A program made the translations under genes and the position numbers. This document shows, piece after piece, positions 14,851 to 23,148 of a stretch of DNA of 39,437 nucleotides (positions within the stretch are counted from its first letter, which is position 1; every line of letters starts with the position of its first letter). The stretch lies in NCBI GenBank assembly GCA_017462565.1, contig JAFTQW010000023.1, positions 1-39,437 of the forward strand, written 5' to 3'. Under the pieces are notes generated by a model. The model was not told the origin of the DNA and did not search any database. It saw nothing but the letters and a program-made list of their open reading frames with translations. Origin of the DNA: Ruminococcus sp. GTDB taxonomy: Bacteria > Bacillota > Clostridia > Oscillospirales > Ruminococcaceae.

Positions 14851-14872
14851 AAAAGGCAGCCTTTCGGCTGCC
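14851..14872 (-). terminator. Terminator of the AraC/GyrI-like gene
   Basis: Minus strand GGCAGCC-GAAA-GGCTGCC (14872-14855) followed by TTTT. It lies 12 bases beyond the stop of the gene at 14884. Confidence 0.8.
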
Positions 14873-14883
14873 GCTTTGCGCTG

Positions 14884-15735
14884 TTATCCCTTTTTCTTTG
14901 ATACTGGTATCCATACCTCATATTGTGTGTGTTTCGGATCTGGATTTAAGTAAACCTCAATATCGGGAGCGTTGGCATATTCATATCCGGAGGTCGGTAG
15001 CCACTCAGTTATGATTCGCTGTTCCAATTCCTGTATTGACTGATTTGTGCCTGTTCCGGAAAAGATTGCCCATGTAGATGCAGGAACGGCATATTCTTCA
15101 AATTCACTGTTTATTTTTGTACTGGAAACGGCAATAAAATATTTCCATTGTTCTTCGTCATTGCAGGCACTCACGCCCAAAAGTCCCATTGGCGGTGTAT
15201 CCATCATTTCTGCCAATTTCTGTATTGTTCCATTTGCAGCGGCATTCTGCCACATCTTAGGCACAACCATAAAGTTATTTTCGATTTCCTTATCAAGCGG
15301 TGCAGATACGCCTATGATGCGGAATGCCTCTTTTGTTTCGATTCTATAATTCATCTCTGTTGCTCCTTTAACAGCAATTTTAAATACAATTGGGGAAAAA
15401 GATTTCACAGATACGCCTTCATTTTTTACGGACGAGGGTGCTATCCCATGAAAAGACTGGAACGCCCTGTTAAATGCAGTCGGAGAACGGTAACCGTACT
15501 TCTCTGCAATATCAATGATCCGTTCATCTCTGCTCTGCAAGTCTACTGCTGCTAAAGACATTTTTCTTCTTCGGATATACTCTGCCAAAGTAATGCCTGC
15601 CAGATAAGTAAACATTCTCTGGTAGTGATAGGCGGAGCAGCAGGCGATCCGCCCAAGCTGTTCATAGTCAATTTCACTTTTTAAATGTTCCTCGATATAA
15701 TTAATACTTTGGTTTAACCTTTCAACCCATTCCAT
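14884..15735 (-). CDS. AraC regulator with GyrI-like effector domain
   Basis: A 283-residue regulator of the Rob/SoxS-plus-GyrI plan. Residues 1-110 hold two helix-turn-helix units (IDYEQLGRIACCSAYHYQRM, then IIDIAEKYGYRSPTAFNRAF). Residues 130-283 form a GyrI/BmrR-like ligand pocket (FRIIGVSAPL, WKYFIAVSS, PASTWAIFSGTG, YEVWIPV). Members bind amphipathic drugs or metabolites and activate efflux or resistance genes. The ATG is preceded by AGGAGGTATCTC. It is a single-gene unit with own promoter and terminator. The nearby CatA-like gene is a possible target, but no shared site was found. Confidence 0.9.
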   Translation of the reverse strand: MEWVERLNQSINYIEEHLKSEIDYEQLGRIACCSAYHYQRMFTYLAGITLAEYIRRRKMSLAAVDLQSRDERIIDIAEKYGYRSPTAFNRAFQSFHGIAPSSVKNEGVSVKSFSPIVFKIAVKGATEMNYRIETKEAFRIIGVSAPLDKEIENNFMVVPKMWQNAAANGTIQKLAEMMDTPPMGLLGVSACNDEEQWKYFIAVSSTKINSEFEEYAVPASTWAIFSGTGTNQSIQELEQRIITEWLPTSGYEYANAPDIEVYLNPDPKHTQYEVWIPVSKKKG

Positions 15736-15790
15736 GAGATACCTCCTATCCGCACATATTGCGCTTTGTTGACATACATTTTCCTTTATT

Positions 15791-15819
15791 ATTATAACAC
15801 TTATTCTTTAATTTGTCCT
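15791..15819 (-). promoter_or_regulatory. Promoter of the AraC/GyrI-like gene
   Basis: Minus strand AGGACA (15819-15814), 17-base spacer, TATAAT (15796-15791) with a TG extension. The weak -35 suits an activator-dependent or self-regulated promoter. Confidence 0.6.
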
Positions 15820-15847
15820 CTCTATTCTTGCACAAAAAAGAGAGTCA

Positions 15848-16555
15848 TTAATAATTGATATTTGCTTTTCTGGCTTGGCTGCATAAGTCACGAGTAGGCA
15901 GAGTGTAGCTTTTTCCGTCCTTGATAAAATGTGTCCCACACTGCCGAAATTCAAAATGTACTTTGTGTGCGATGCATTGCTCCCGTATAGAAAGAACCCA
16001 CGCATAATCAAGTGGTCTGGCATTTCTGTCTGATTCACCGCCTACTACGACTAACTCAACATTATCAAGATAGGCGGTAATGTTTATTTCTCCGATCAAT
16101 GGCTGACAGATAATATTTTTATGCTTGATAGGCAGTTCGTTGAAAATGGAAAGCCTGTAATCAGCCATGTCTTGATTTTCTATCGTACAGCCAACCGTAA
16201 CATTATCATATCCGTCGCCCCAGTCCACGGGAATGCAATTCATAAACCGTTCAATACGCTTTGTCAAAAACAGAAAGTGCAGATCGGAACGCTTCTGTAT
16301 CATCTGCCAACATTCAGAACGCCATTCATCGGCATCTTCAATCAGAAAATCCGTTGAAAAGCAAAGATATACTGTCTGTCCGGATTTTATTTTGTATGCT
16401 CCCGATTTGTTTTTAGCGATAGGAGCGTAGAAATTATCCATCTTTACAATATTATTTGTATCGATTCCACGCTTGAAGTCGCCTTTATGAATATAACAAT
16501 ACCTGCACCCCTCGCTATGTTTGTGGCAGCCACGCCACGGATTCCACATTGCCAT
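15848..16555 (-). CDS. DUF5131 (phage Gp37/Gp68-like) protein
   Basis: A 235-residue protein opening MWNPWRGCHKHSEGCRYCYI, with cysteines spaced like a radical-SAM iron-sulphur loop (CxxxxxxCxxC). It continues with LTKRIERF, NVTVGCTIENQ, and GGESDRNARPLDYAWV, the family's conserved blocks. These proteins occur on phages and islands. Their reaction is not established; a radical-SAM-like role is inferred from the cysteines. GAGGT lies 9 bases before the ATG at 16555. The C-terminal 20 residues run on past the family core. Confidence 0.85.
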   Translation of the reverse strand: MAMWNPWRGCHKHSEGCRYCYIHKGDFKRGIDTNNIVKMDNFYAPIAKNKSGAYKIKSGQTVYLCFSTDFLIEDADEWRSECWQMIQKRSDLHFLFLTKRIERFMNCIPVDWGDGYDNVTVGCTIENQDMADYRLSIFNELPIKHKNIICQPLIGEINITAYLDNVELVVVGGESDRNARPLDYAWVLSIREQCIAHKVHFEFRQCGTHFIKDGKSYTLPTRDLCSQARKANINY

Positions 16556-16780
16556 ATCATTTTACCTCATTTTTAAAATATATCTTTGCTTCAAATCCTT
16601 AGTATTAGCTTCAATTAATTTTCTCACTTGCATTTTGGACGGAAGAGAGGTTAATTCTTGAATAACAACCGACCAGCGATTTAATTTGAGTAACTAATAG
16701 TAGAGTAGCCTATCATTCCGATACCGCTGCACTTTTGCCAATATTTTTATCAAAATCTACTGATTTAAGAAAAATACAGT

Positions 16781-17398
16781 TTACAAGCTGTTTATTTCTG
16801 CTTGCAGAAGCTCAAGAAAATAAGCCGCTTGCTCACCGTCCATTTGGGTGTGATGAAACTGAAACGAAATGGGAAGAGTTATTTTAAATATTTTCTTCTT
16901 ATATTTGCTCCAGGTCATAAAGGGATTATTATAAAATCCTGCATAAATATTTACAATTCCATCAAGTTCATATTTTACAAGCGCAGATGTACCTATCACC
17001 ATATATTCTTCTCCGAGTTCAAGTGCTGAACAAGTATCATGAACTTTTTTTGTCAATTTGAGGTAACATTTGCTAAAATTCTTTAAATCATTAGTAAAAG
17101 GAATGTCACAAGTGCTTATACTCTTATTCTTCGTCATAACAACTGTATTTACCGCAAGTTTATCAAATTGCATCAGCTTTTTGTCAACAGGAAGCATATA
17201 GAATTCGTCAATTTGCGAAGCGGCTTTTCCGATGCACCAGCACATTAGCATATTAAATTTGTAATTGTGTTTTCGACTGTATCTAACCAATTTCGTGACG
17301 TCTAAGGTTTTAAATAAAGTTACCATTGGCATGGGAGCATTCATCCATAATTCAAAAGCATCGGCTCGTTTGGTTAGTTTAGGATCAATGTTTTTCAT
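16781..17398 (-). CDS. CatA-like chloramphenicol O-acetyltransferase
   Basis: A 205-residue protein of the type A chloramphenicol acetyltransferase fold, which works as a trimer moving acetyl from acetyl-CoA to a hydroxyl. The catalytic histidine block is FQFHHTQMDGEQAAYF (HHxxxDG complete) near the C-terminus; NMLMCWCIGKAA and YAGFYNNPFMTWSK match the core. It is slightly shorter than true CAT enzymes. The divergent group of which it looks a member is often annotated CatA-like without proven resistance. A strong promoter lies about 155 bases upstream, with a remnant ORF in the leader. Confidence 0.8.
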   Translation of the reverse strand: MKNIDPKLTKRADAFELWMNAPMPMVTLFKTLDVTKLVRYSRKHNYKFNMLMCWCIGKAASQIDEFYMLPVDKKLMQFDKLAVNTVVMTKNKSISTCDIPFTNDLKNFSKCYLKLTKKVHDTCSALELGEEYMVIGTSALVKYELDGIVNIYAGFYNNPFMTWSKYKKKIFKITLPISFQFHHTQMDGEQAAYFLELLQAEINSL

Positions 17399-17457
17399 AG
17401 CGTTGTTTTCCTTAATTCAAAATATAAAACTACTGTGGGCAGTTGATAAAATACTGC

Positions 17458-17532
17458 TTATTCTTTCCTCTTTATTATATATTTTTTAGTAAACTGCGAT
17501 TTGAATTCTATATTTTCAGTTTCGTAATTCAT
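17458..17532 (-). pseudogene. AlbA_2/Schlafen-type protein, N-terminal stub
   Basis: A minus-strand frame of 24 codons: MNYETENIEFKSQFT, then KKYIIKRKE, stop. The first 15 residues are the classic opening of AlbA_2-domain ATP-binding proteins (ExxxIEFKxxxT). It sits in the leader between the promoter at 17561-17589 and the CatA-like gene. The promoter therefore probably belonged to the lost AlbA_2 gene and now serves CatA. Confidence 0.5.
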
Positions 17533-17560
17533 AATAAGAGTATCTTTTCACTGTTTAATT

Positions 17561-17589
17561 ATTATAATACTGAATTTTTACCTTGTCAA
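17561..17589 (-). promoter_or_regulatory. Strong promoter upstream of the CatA-like gene
   Basis: Minus strand TTGACA (17589-17584), 17-base spacer, TATAAT (17566-17561): both hexamers perfect. Confidence 0.85.
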
Positions 17590-17824
17590 GGTGAAAAAGT
17601 AAAAATTCATAAAACTAAGAAATGTATTAAAATTGAATTGATTTTATTTACATCCAGAAAGGGCAACGTCATTAGGTAAAGACAAATATGTGAAAAAACG
17701 TAGTCTGAGATGTTTTTATTTTTTCCTGATAACTGAATTCAGCTTGTTTTTGACGACATTTAGTAATTTTGCATAATAATGTCCTTACATCAGATGTATA
17801 TATTTAAGCAATAGTCGTATACGT

Positions 17825-18068
17825 TTAAGTATGTGCATCATCATGAAGCAGAGCATCGCAGCATGAGCATCGAGTGTAATGATTATTGTAATAATGACCG
17901 CATAATATGTTGCATTCATCCCCGTATGAATCTTGCAATCAGACAGTATTTCCGCAGCGCTCGCAGGTCGTAGTGTGATGTTCGATGCAGTCCGTACAAA
18001 CTGGTTCAACGTTGACCGTGTCGAAATCCTCGTCCTCAATGAGATCTTCGCAATTGGAGCAGTAAACT
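17825..18068 (-). pseudogene. Zinc-ribbon protein, fragment with in-frame stop
   Basis: The minus strand reads KVYCSNCEDLIED, EPVCTDCIEHHTTTCERCGN, then TGA, then CNILCGHYYNNHYTRCSCCD, ALLHDDAHT, stop. Repeated CxxC pairs define several zinc knuckles, as in proteins of conjugative elements and phages. The 5' end is missing: it is cut where the GNAT-like sequence on the other strand begins, near 18069. Confidence 0.65.
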
Positions 18069-18538
18069 TTGTTTTCTTAAGAAAAGAATTTTTTGATAAC
18101 AATGAAACGATAATCAATGGAAGCGAACTGTTTGATAAGACAGATGAGTATAGTGATTGGCTTAAGTCGGTTACTGCCAATACGAGTATTGAAACTGTAA
18201 ATCCTAATTGGGTTGTAACAGACATCTTCTTTGCTGTAGATGATGATAATAGAATTGTAGGTATTATTGATTTGAGACATACGCTCAATAATTTTTTGAA
18301 GGATTTAGGTAATTGTGGTTATAGCGTCCGTCCGACTGAAAGAAGAAAAGGCTATGCTACGGAAATGCTGTGGCAGTTATTATCTGTGGCAAGTGACATT
18401 GGAATGAGCGAACTGCATTTATCTGTTGAAAGGGATAATGAATCATCTATCAAGACCATAATAAGAAATGGTAGTGTTTATGAGCGGAGTTTTGAATATG
18501 AAAGCGAGCAAGCAGATATATACAGAATAGCCCTATAA
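17933..18538 (+). CDS. GNAT N-acetyltransferase with chimeric 5' end
   Basis: From about 18069 (FLRKEFFDNNETIINGS) the product is a GNAT acetyltransferase. WVVTDIFFAVDDDNRIVGI starts the core, and GYSVRPTERRKGYATEML is the acetyl-CoA pyrophosphate loop (RRKGYA). The first 45 residues are the antisense of the zinc-ribbon fragment, and no ribosome site precedes the ATG at 17933. So the native start, probably only 10-15 codons upstream of 18069, is lost. Substrate unknown. It may be silent. Confidence 0.65.
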   Translation: MQSDSISAALAGRSVMFDAVRTNWFNVDRVEILVLNEIFAIGAVNFVFLRKEFFDNNETIINGSELFDKTDEYSDWLKSVTANTSIETVNPNWVVTDIFFAVDDDNRIVGIIDLRHTLNNFLKDLGNCGYSVRPTERRKGYATEMLWQLLSVASDIGMSELHLSVERDNESSIKTIIRNGSVYERSFEYESEQADIYRIAL

Positions 18539-18574
18539 GTTCCGATTTATGCGAGTAATACAATATTAAAAACA

Positions 18575-18610
18575 AGCCCGAAAACGGTACATCCAAACCG
18601 CTTTCGGGCT
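18575..18610 (-). terminator. glmS terminator (works both ways)
   Basis: AGCCCGAAA-ACGGT pairs with ACCG-CTTTCGGGCT around a short loop. The minus strand continues TTGTTTTT after it. It lies 44 bases past the glmS stop and between convergent genes. Confidence 0.8.
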
Positions 18611-18653
18611 AAAACTTTTACATAGATATTATACTTTAAGAGCAGCCTTTTAT

Positions 18654-20492
18654 TTATTCAACAGTTACGCTCTTAGCGAGATTTCTCGGCTTATCAACAT
18701 CATATCCCTTTGCAACAGAAACGTAATATCCAAGAAGCTGCAATGGAATCACGGAAAGACTTCCTGCAAAATGAGGGTCTGTCTGAGGGATATAAACGGT
18801 AAAATCGGCAGTATCTTCCATACTGTAGTTTCCATATGTTGTAAGTCCCATAAGAGAAGCTCCACGGCTTTTTACTTCAACCATATTGCTTACGGTTTTT
18901 TCGTAAAGATCCTGCTGAGTAAGAACGCTTATAACGAGAATGCCGTCCTCAATAAGACTTATCGGACCGTGTTTAAGTTCTCCGGCAGCATATGCTTCAG
19001 AATGAATATAGCTGATTTCTTTCATTTTAAGACTTCCCTCAAGACTGATAGCATAGTCTATTCCTCTGCCGATAAAGAAAGCGTCTTTAGCTCCGGCAAG
19101 CTTATTTGCAAACCACTGAATCCTCTCTTTATCCTCAAGAATTTTCTCAATCTTATCAGGAATAGTGTAGAGTTCATCAATCATTTCACTGCACTTTTCT
19201 TCGCTCATCTCACCTCTTGCAATTGCAAACTGCATAGCGAGAAGATAGCCTGCAATAAGCTGTGTGCTGTAAGCTTTAGTAGTAGCAACGGAAATTTCAG
19301 GTCCGGCAAGAGTATAGAAAACGTTATCGGCTTCACGAGCGATAGAAGAACCGACTACGTTAACAATTCCAAGAGTTTTTATACCTTTATCCTTAGCTTC
19401 ACGAAGAGCGGCAAGACTGTCGGCAGTTTCTCCGGACTGACTGATGATAATTACAAGACTATCTTTTACAAGAGTCATTTTTCTGTAGCGGAATTCCGAT
19501 GCAAGCTCAACTCTTACAGGTATAGTTGTAAGGTCTTCAATAACGTACTGAACAGCCATTCCGACATGATATGCCGAACCGCAGGCAACAATATAGATCT
19601 GGCTTATTTTCTGCATTTCTTCATCGGAAAGTCCGATAGAACTAAAATCAATTTTCCCGTCTTTAATAACAGAATTGATAGTATCACGAACTACCTTTGG
19701 CTGCTCATGAATTTCTTTGAGCATAAAATGTTCGTAACCGCCTTTTTCAGCAGCCTCAGCGTCCCATTTTATTTCAGTAAGTTCTTTCTGAATCACTTCA
19801 CGGTCGATATTATAGAATGTTGCATTTCCCTTTTCAAGCTTTGCAATTTCCATGTTTCCAATATAATAAACGTTTCTTGTATATTTAAGAATTGCCGGAA
19901 CATCAGAAGCAACATAAGTTTCACCGTCTGCAATACCGATTATCATTGGACTGTCTTTTCTTGCTGTATATATCTCGCCGGGATGCTCTTTAAACATAAC
20001 GCAAAGCGCATAAGAACCTCTTATACGAATCATTGCACGAGCTATTGAGTCAACCGGTCCGAGACCGTATTTCTTATAGTAATAGTCAATAAGCTTAACG
20101 GCAACTTCCGTATCGGTCTGCGATTTGAATTCATAATTGCTTTTTATAAGCTTTTCACGAAGTTCCTGATAATTCTCAATAATACCGTTATGAACGGCAA
20201 TAACATTTTCATCGTCGCTGCCGTGAGGATGAGCGTTAAGCGTTGAAGGTTCGCCGTGAGTAGCCCATCTTGTATGTCCTATACCGCAGCTTCCTTTAAC
20301 GGCTTCACCGTTGTTAGTCATTTTTTTAAGTACATTGAGCTTGCCTTTAGCTTTTACTATCTCTGTTTCTCCGCTGCCGTCACGAACGGCAATGCCTGCT
20401 GAATCATAACCTCTGTATTCAAGCTTGGAAAGTCCATCAAGCAGAATCGGAGCAGCCTGCTCTGTTCCGGTAAAGCCAACTATTCCACACAT
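18654..20492 (-). CDS. glmS: Glutamine-fructose-6-phosphate aminotransferase
   Basis: A 612-residue GlmS, full length. It makes glucosamine-6-phosphate from fructose-6-phosphate and glutamine, the first step to UDP-GlcNAc for cell wall. The N-terminal class II glutaminase begins MCGIVGFTG with catalytic Cys2, followed by GIGHTRWATHGEP. Two SIS sugar-isomerase domains follow (YIVACGSAYHVGMA, SQSGETADSLAALREAK; then FFIGRGIDYAISLEGSLK, EAYAAGELKHGPISLI). It ends DKPRNLAKSVTVE as usual. GGAGG precedes the ATG. It is a single-gene unit. Unlike Bacillus, no glmS ribozyme core is visible in the roughly 80-base leader. Confidence 0.97.
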   Translation of the reverse strand: MCGIVGFTGTEQAAPILLDGLSKLEYRGYDSAGIAVRDGSGETEIVKAKGKLNVLKKMTNNGEAVKGSCGIGHTRWATHGEPSTLNAHPHGSDDENVIAVHNGIIENYQELREKLIKSNYEFKSQTDTEVAVKLIDYYYKKYGLGPVDSIARAMIRIRGSYALCVMFKEHPGEIYTARKDSPMIIGIADGETYVASDVPAILKYTRNVYYIGNMEIAKLEKGNATFYNIDREVIQKELTEIKWDAEAAEKGGYEHFMLKEIHEQPKVVRDTINSVIKDGKIDFSSIGLSDEEMQKISQIYIVACGSAYHVGMAVQYVIEDLTTIPVRVELASEFRYRKMTLVKDSLVIIISQSGETADSLAALREAKDKGIKTLGIVNVVGSSIAREADNVFYTLAGPEISVATTKAYSTQLIAGYLLAMQFAIARGEMSEEKCSEMIDELYTIPDKIEKILEDKERIQWFANKLAGAKDAFFIGRGIDYAISLEGSLKMKEISYIHSEAYAAGELKHGPISLIEDGILVISVLTQQDLYEKTVSNMVEVKSRGASLMGLTTYGNYSMEDTADFTVYIPQTDPHFAGSLSVIPLQLLGYYVSVAKGYDVDKPRNLAKSVTVE

Positions 20493-20570
20493 AATTTATC
20501 CTCCGTATTATCGCAATAAAGCGTATTTCAGAATTTTATTCTCAGAATCAGAACAAATACTAATATATTT

Positions 20571-20600
20571 ATTATACAATATTTATAGTTGTTTTGTCAA
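20571..20600 (-). promoter_or_regulatory. glmS promoter
   Basis: Minus strand TTGACA (20600-20595), 18-base spacer, TATAAT (20576-20571). Confidence 0.8.
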
Positions 20601-20760
20601 TACAATTATGTTTTTATTTTGAAAAAAGCTGTATAATGAATATCTTTTTCTTTATGCCTAAAATTAATAATCATTGACGACGTACAATAATAGTATAAGT
20701 GACCTTATTCGGCATTTGTGGTCATTTCTTAACTATGACGGCTATTTTTTACACTGTCGA

Positions 20761-20792
20761 CCGCTTATCAGTAATTGCTGCCGCTTATCGGT
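20761..20792 (+). promoter_or_regulatory. Direct repeat, possible activator site
   Basis: CCGCTTATCAGT (20761-20772) and CCGCTTATCGGT (20781-20792) are direct repeats with starts exactly 20 bases apart, about two helical turns. They end 16 bases before a -35 box at 20809. This is the layout of a paired response-regulator or activator site. The gene it served has been reduced to eight codons. Confidence 0.45.
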
Positions 20793-20808
20793 TTGTGTCA
20801 GCAAAATA

Positions 20809-20837
20809 TTGAAATTATGCTTTGACCGCACTATAAT
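20809..20837 (+). promoter_or_regulatory. Promoter with no gene left
   Basis: TTGAAA at 20809-20814, 17-base spacer, TATAAT at 20832-20837. CAGGAG then precedes ATG 20897. Confidence 0.7.
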
Positions 20838-20896
20838 ATAAAATACAGGCAATTTTGCCAAAAATATAAGTAACGATTCAAATCAGGAGACAACTT

Positions 20897-20923
20897 ATGA
20901 AAAAAAGAATTTTACTGCCTTAA
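20897..20923 (+). pseudogene. Eight-codon stub (MKKRILLP)
   Basis: A well-placed ribosome site (AGGAG) and an ATG open a frame that looks like the start of a signal peptide (MKKRILLP) but ends after eight codons, nine bases from the end of the convergent gene at 20932. It could be a leader peptide; more likely the rest was deleted. Confidence 0.4.
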
Positions 20924-20931
20924 ATTATAAG

Positions 20932-21339
20932 CTATTTTATTATAGCCTTAAACGGCGGATGACCTGTTTCCTGATTTCTCAATAAAGAAGGTTTTCTATA
21001 TCTTCTGCTGCATATTAATTTATATATGGAAAATTCTTCTCTATTACATGAATATTCAACATTAATCCAAATTGGAACTATTGGCATATTATATGCAGAA
21101 ATCAATAAAGTTAATGAATCTAAAGCCTGGTCAATTGTAAATATCATTTTATTTATTCTGTTCACATTTAAAATATTTAGATGCATTATTTCATCGTATG
21201 CATTTAAGGGCTTTCCTTTTTCTTCGTACGTTTCTATTTTTAATATTATTTTGGAAATATCTTGATTTGCATCTATTTCTTTTATTGTTTTTATCAAGTT
21301 TTCACGTAATATATTGCGATTCATCTCTTTTATCATCAT
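20932..21339 (-). CDS. Hypothetical protein in the toxin/immunity cluster
   Basis: A 135-residue, AT-rich-coded soluble protein (MMIKEMNRNILRENLIKTIK... ...GHPPFKAIIK). I do not recognise it. The N-terminal half is helical and charged; the middle holds IVPIWINVEYS and a basic SRRYRKPS. The last ten residues may be read out of an unrelated junction, since a deletion scar abuts the stop. By position, on the same strand after toxin-like genes, it could be an immunity protein; that is a guess. Confidence 0.5.
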   Translation of the reverse strand: MMIKEMNRNILRENLIKTIKEIDANQDISKIILKIETYEEKGKPLNAYDEIMHLNILNVNRINKMIFTIDQALDSLTLLISAYNMPIVPIWINVEYSCNREEFSIYKLICSRRYRKPSLLRNQETGHPPFKAIIK

Positions 21340-21500
21340 TAATTCCTCATTATTTCAATAGTTTTTGAGTATAATAAATTGTTTTACCAACATAGACAGA
21401 GAACGTAAGTAGGTAATCCAGCATCTTAATCCTCATACCATAAGTATAAGGATTAAGTGCAATAAAAGTCAAAATAGATTTAACTATTAAAATTCACAAT

Positions 21501-21731
21501 TTACTTATTGTCCTCATCTTCTAAAAAAAAGCTAACCGCAGCATTAACACAACGTGATAGTATTTTTTCAACTAAAAAAGCATTAAGTAATGGAATGAAA
21601 ATTATTAAAAATATCTTGTATATAATACTTGCCATTAGATCCCATAAAAGAAAAAAGCTTAAAACAATAAGTGCAATCATAATCGCAGTGTTCGAAATAA
21701 AGAAGACAATTGTATTATCAATTTTTTTCAT
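21501..21731 (-). CDS. Small membrane protein
   Basis: 76 residues, with two hydrophobic segments (TIVFFISNTAIMIALIVLSF and IIYKIFLIIFIPLLNAFLV) and a charged C-terminus, SFFLEDEDNK. GGGAGG lies 6 bases before the ATG, so it is a real gene. No family recognised. It lies inside the toxin/immunity cluster, where small membrane proteins are often immunity factors. Confidence 0.6.
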   Translation of the reverse strand: MKKIDNTIVFFISNTAIMIALIVLSFFLLWDLMASIIYKIFLIIFIPLLNAFLVEKILSRCVNAAVSFFLEDEDNK

Positions 21732-21894
21732 ACTTAACCTCCCAAAAAAAACAGCTGATTGAATAATTAATGTTTTAAAAAATTTTCAGGAGTCTTAATA
21801 ACCATATCCGGCTGCAACAAAATCAATATTCTTACTGGAATCTGTAATTTCCTTACCACCTTTAATACAAAACCGCCGACTGCATCAATTTATA

Positions 21895-22647
21895 TTAAGC
21901 TTTAATCCATACCCCTGATTTATCGTTAAAATCAAATATTGCTTTATCTTTTTTTGAAATCTGTACTGAATACAAATCGCTTTCGTCATAAATAACAATA
22001 TCCCGTTTATATACAAAATATAATACAAATTCTCCTTGAGAAGTTGTTATTTCGTAATATTTTTTAATATTTTCAATTTGATCAACTACTTCAATAGCAG
22101 ATTTTATCTCCATAAATGCGGCACTGCTTTTTTTGAATATATTGTTGACTTTTTTGAGTTTCAATTTGGTTTTAAAATCTATAGAAAAATATCTGTTTTT
22201 AAAGTTTAAACGAAATTGTCCTTTTGTTATTGTTGAAACCAGATCTTCAAAGGACATCCGAGTACTATATGTATGTTCCACTGCAATGATATCATTCGTT
22301 TCGACATCAATATTCAGAATATTATTTGATAAAATCTCAGAAATTTTTGGCGGCAGATCAGATATCAGTAATGGTTTCTTTGGCGTTGTTAATTTTAAAT
22401 AATTCGTAGTATCTCCTTCGCCTATACAAGCATCAAAGCAGAAATAATCCTTTCCTGTCACTTTAAGATAATGATTGATGCTTTTCGTTTCAAAATAATT
22501 TTCAAGCATCTTATTATTACTTTCATATGCATAAACAAATTTAGGAATATTTCCAAATCCTGATGTCAGAAATTCAATAATCCGACCATATTTATCAATA
22601 GCGTACCATGCATTTAATTCAATAAAATTGTTGACTTCCAAATTCAT
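21895..22647 (-). CDS. Hypothetical protein, candidate immunity protein
   Basis: 250 residues from ATG 22647, chosen because AGAAGGTG lies just upstream; a longer frame to 22731 lacks a site. The opening NFIELNAWYAIDKYGRIIEF, then SGFGNIPKFV, follows a pattern (WYAID..G.I.EF.S.GFGN.P) I associate with immunity proteins of polymorphic toxin loci. It is soluble with no signal peptide, and lies downstream of the deaminase-like toxin fragment on the same strand. Function is inferred from position and this resemblance only. Confidence 0.55.
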   Translation of the reverse strand: MNLEVNNFIELNAWYAIDKYGRIIEFLTSGFGNIPKFVYAYESNNKMLENYFETKSINHYLKVTGKDYFCFDACIGEGDTTNYLKLTTPKKPLLISDLPPKISEILSNNILNIDVETNDIIAVEHTYSTRMSFEDLVSTITKGQFRLNFKNRYFSIDFKTKLKLKKVNNIFKKSSAAFMEIKSAIEVVDQIENIKKYYEITTSQGEFVLYFVYKRDIVIYDESDLYSVQISKKDKAIFDFNDKSGVWIKA

Positions 22648-22812
22648 ACAGCACCTTCTAAAATAGTATATCGAATCATCATTAATATTTCTTGATGGTT
22701 CGATATACAAAATATAACTCACTTTTTGCATTCAATTGGATCACAATTCAAATCAAAGAATTATTAATCCATTGAATCATCCTCTGAACTTTAAACGCCT
22801 CAGTAAACATAT

Positions 22813-23148
22813 TCAAGCAGTTGCCATATGTGTTGGTATTAGCTTATCTTGACGAATAGCAGGAGTAAACCTTATAAATTGTACATGACTGCCATCAATG
22901 ACTAATTGATTTGACGCTATAAATTCTGCACATACACCAAGTCTATTTCCATATTTGGTAATCTCTCCGCATTCACCTATTCTGGATGCCCTATTAAGCA
23001 ATTCTGGATGAACTCCAGCTGATGCTATGGGTGCTCCTGAATGGGCTACTGCAATTTTACCGCTTATTGAATCATATGCACCAATTACTACTCTTTTTTT
23101 CACTGCTGAGCTGTATTTAGTATTTTTCAACCACAATTCCATGATCAT
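22813..23148 (-). CDS. YwqJ-like deaminase toxin domain, orphan
   Basis: 111 residues. GKIAVAHSGAPI begins the domain, NRLGVCAEFIASNQL holds the CAE active-site motif, and VQFIRFTPAIR with KLIPTH ends it. These are the marks of the YwqJ-type nucleic-acid deaminase tips of polymorphic toxins. The second zinc cysteine pair is not evident after IPTH, so the fold may be clipped. There is no trafficking domain in front, so it is an orphan toxin tip. It overlaps the upstream gene by 32 bases. Confidence 0.55.
   Translation of the reverse strand: MIMELWLKNTKYSSAVKKRVVIGAYDSISGKIAVAHSGAPIASAGVHPELLNRASRIGECGEITKYGNRLGVCAEFIASNQLVIDGSHVQFIRFTPAIRQDKLIPTHMATA

Noticed and set aside
19000-20048. Long plus-strand open frame opposite glmS
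   Set aside because: A shadow of glmS codon usage; no ribosome site and no recognisable protein pattern.
20493-20570. glmS ribozyme upstream of glmS
   Set aside because: The leader from the promoter is too short (about 75 bases) and lacks the conserved core.
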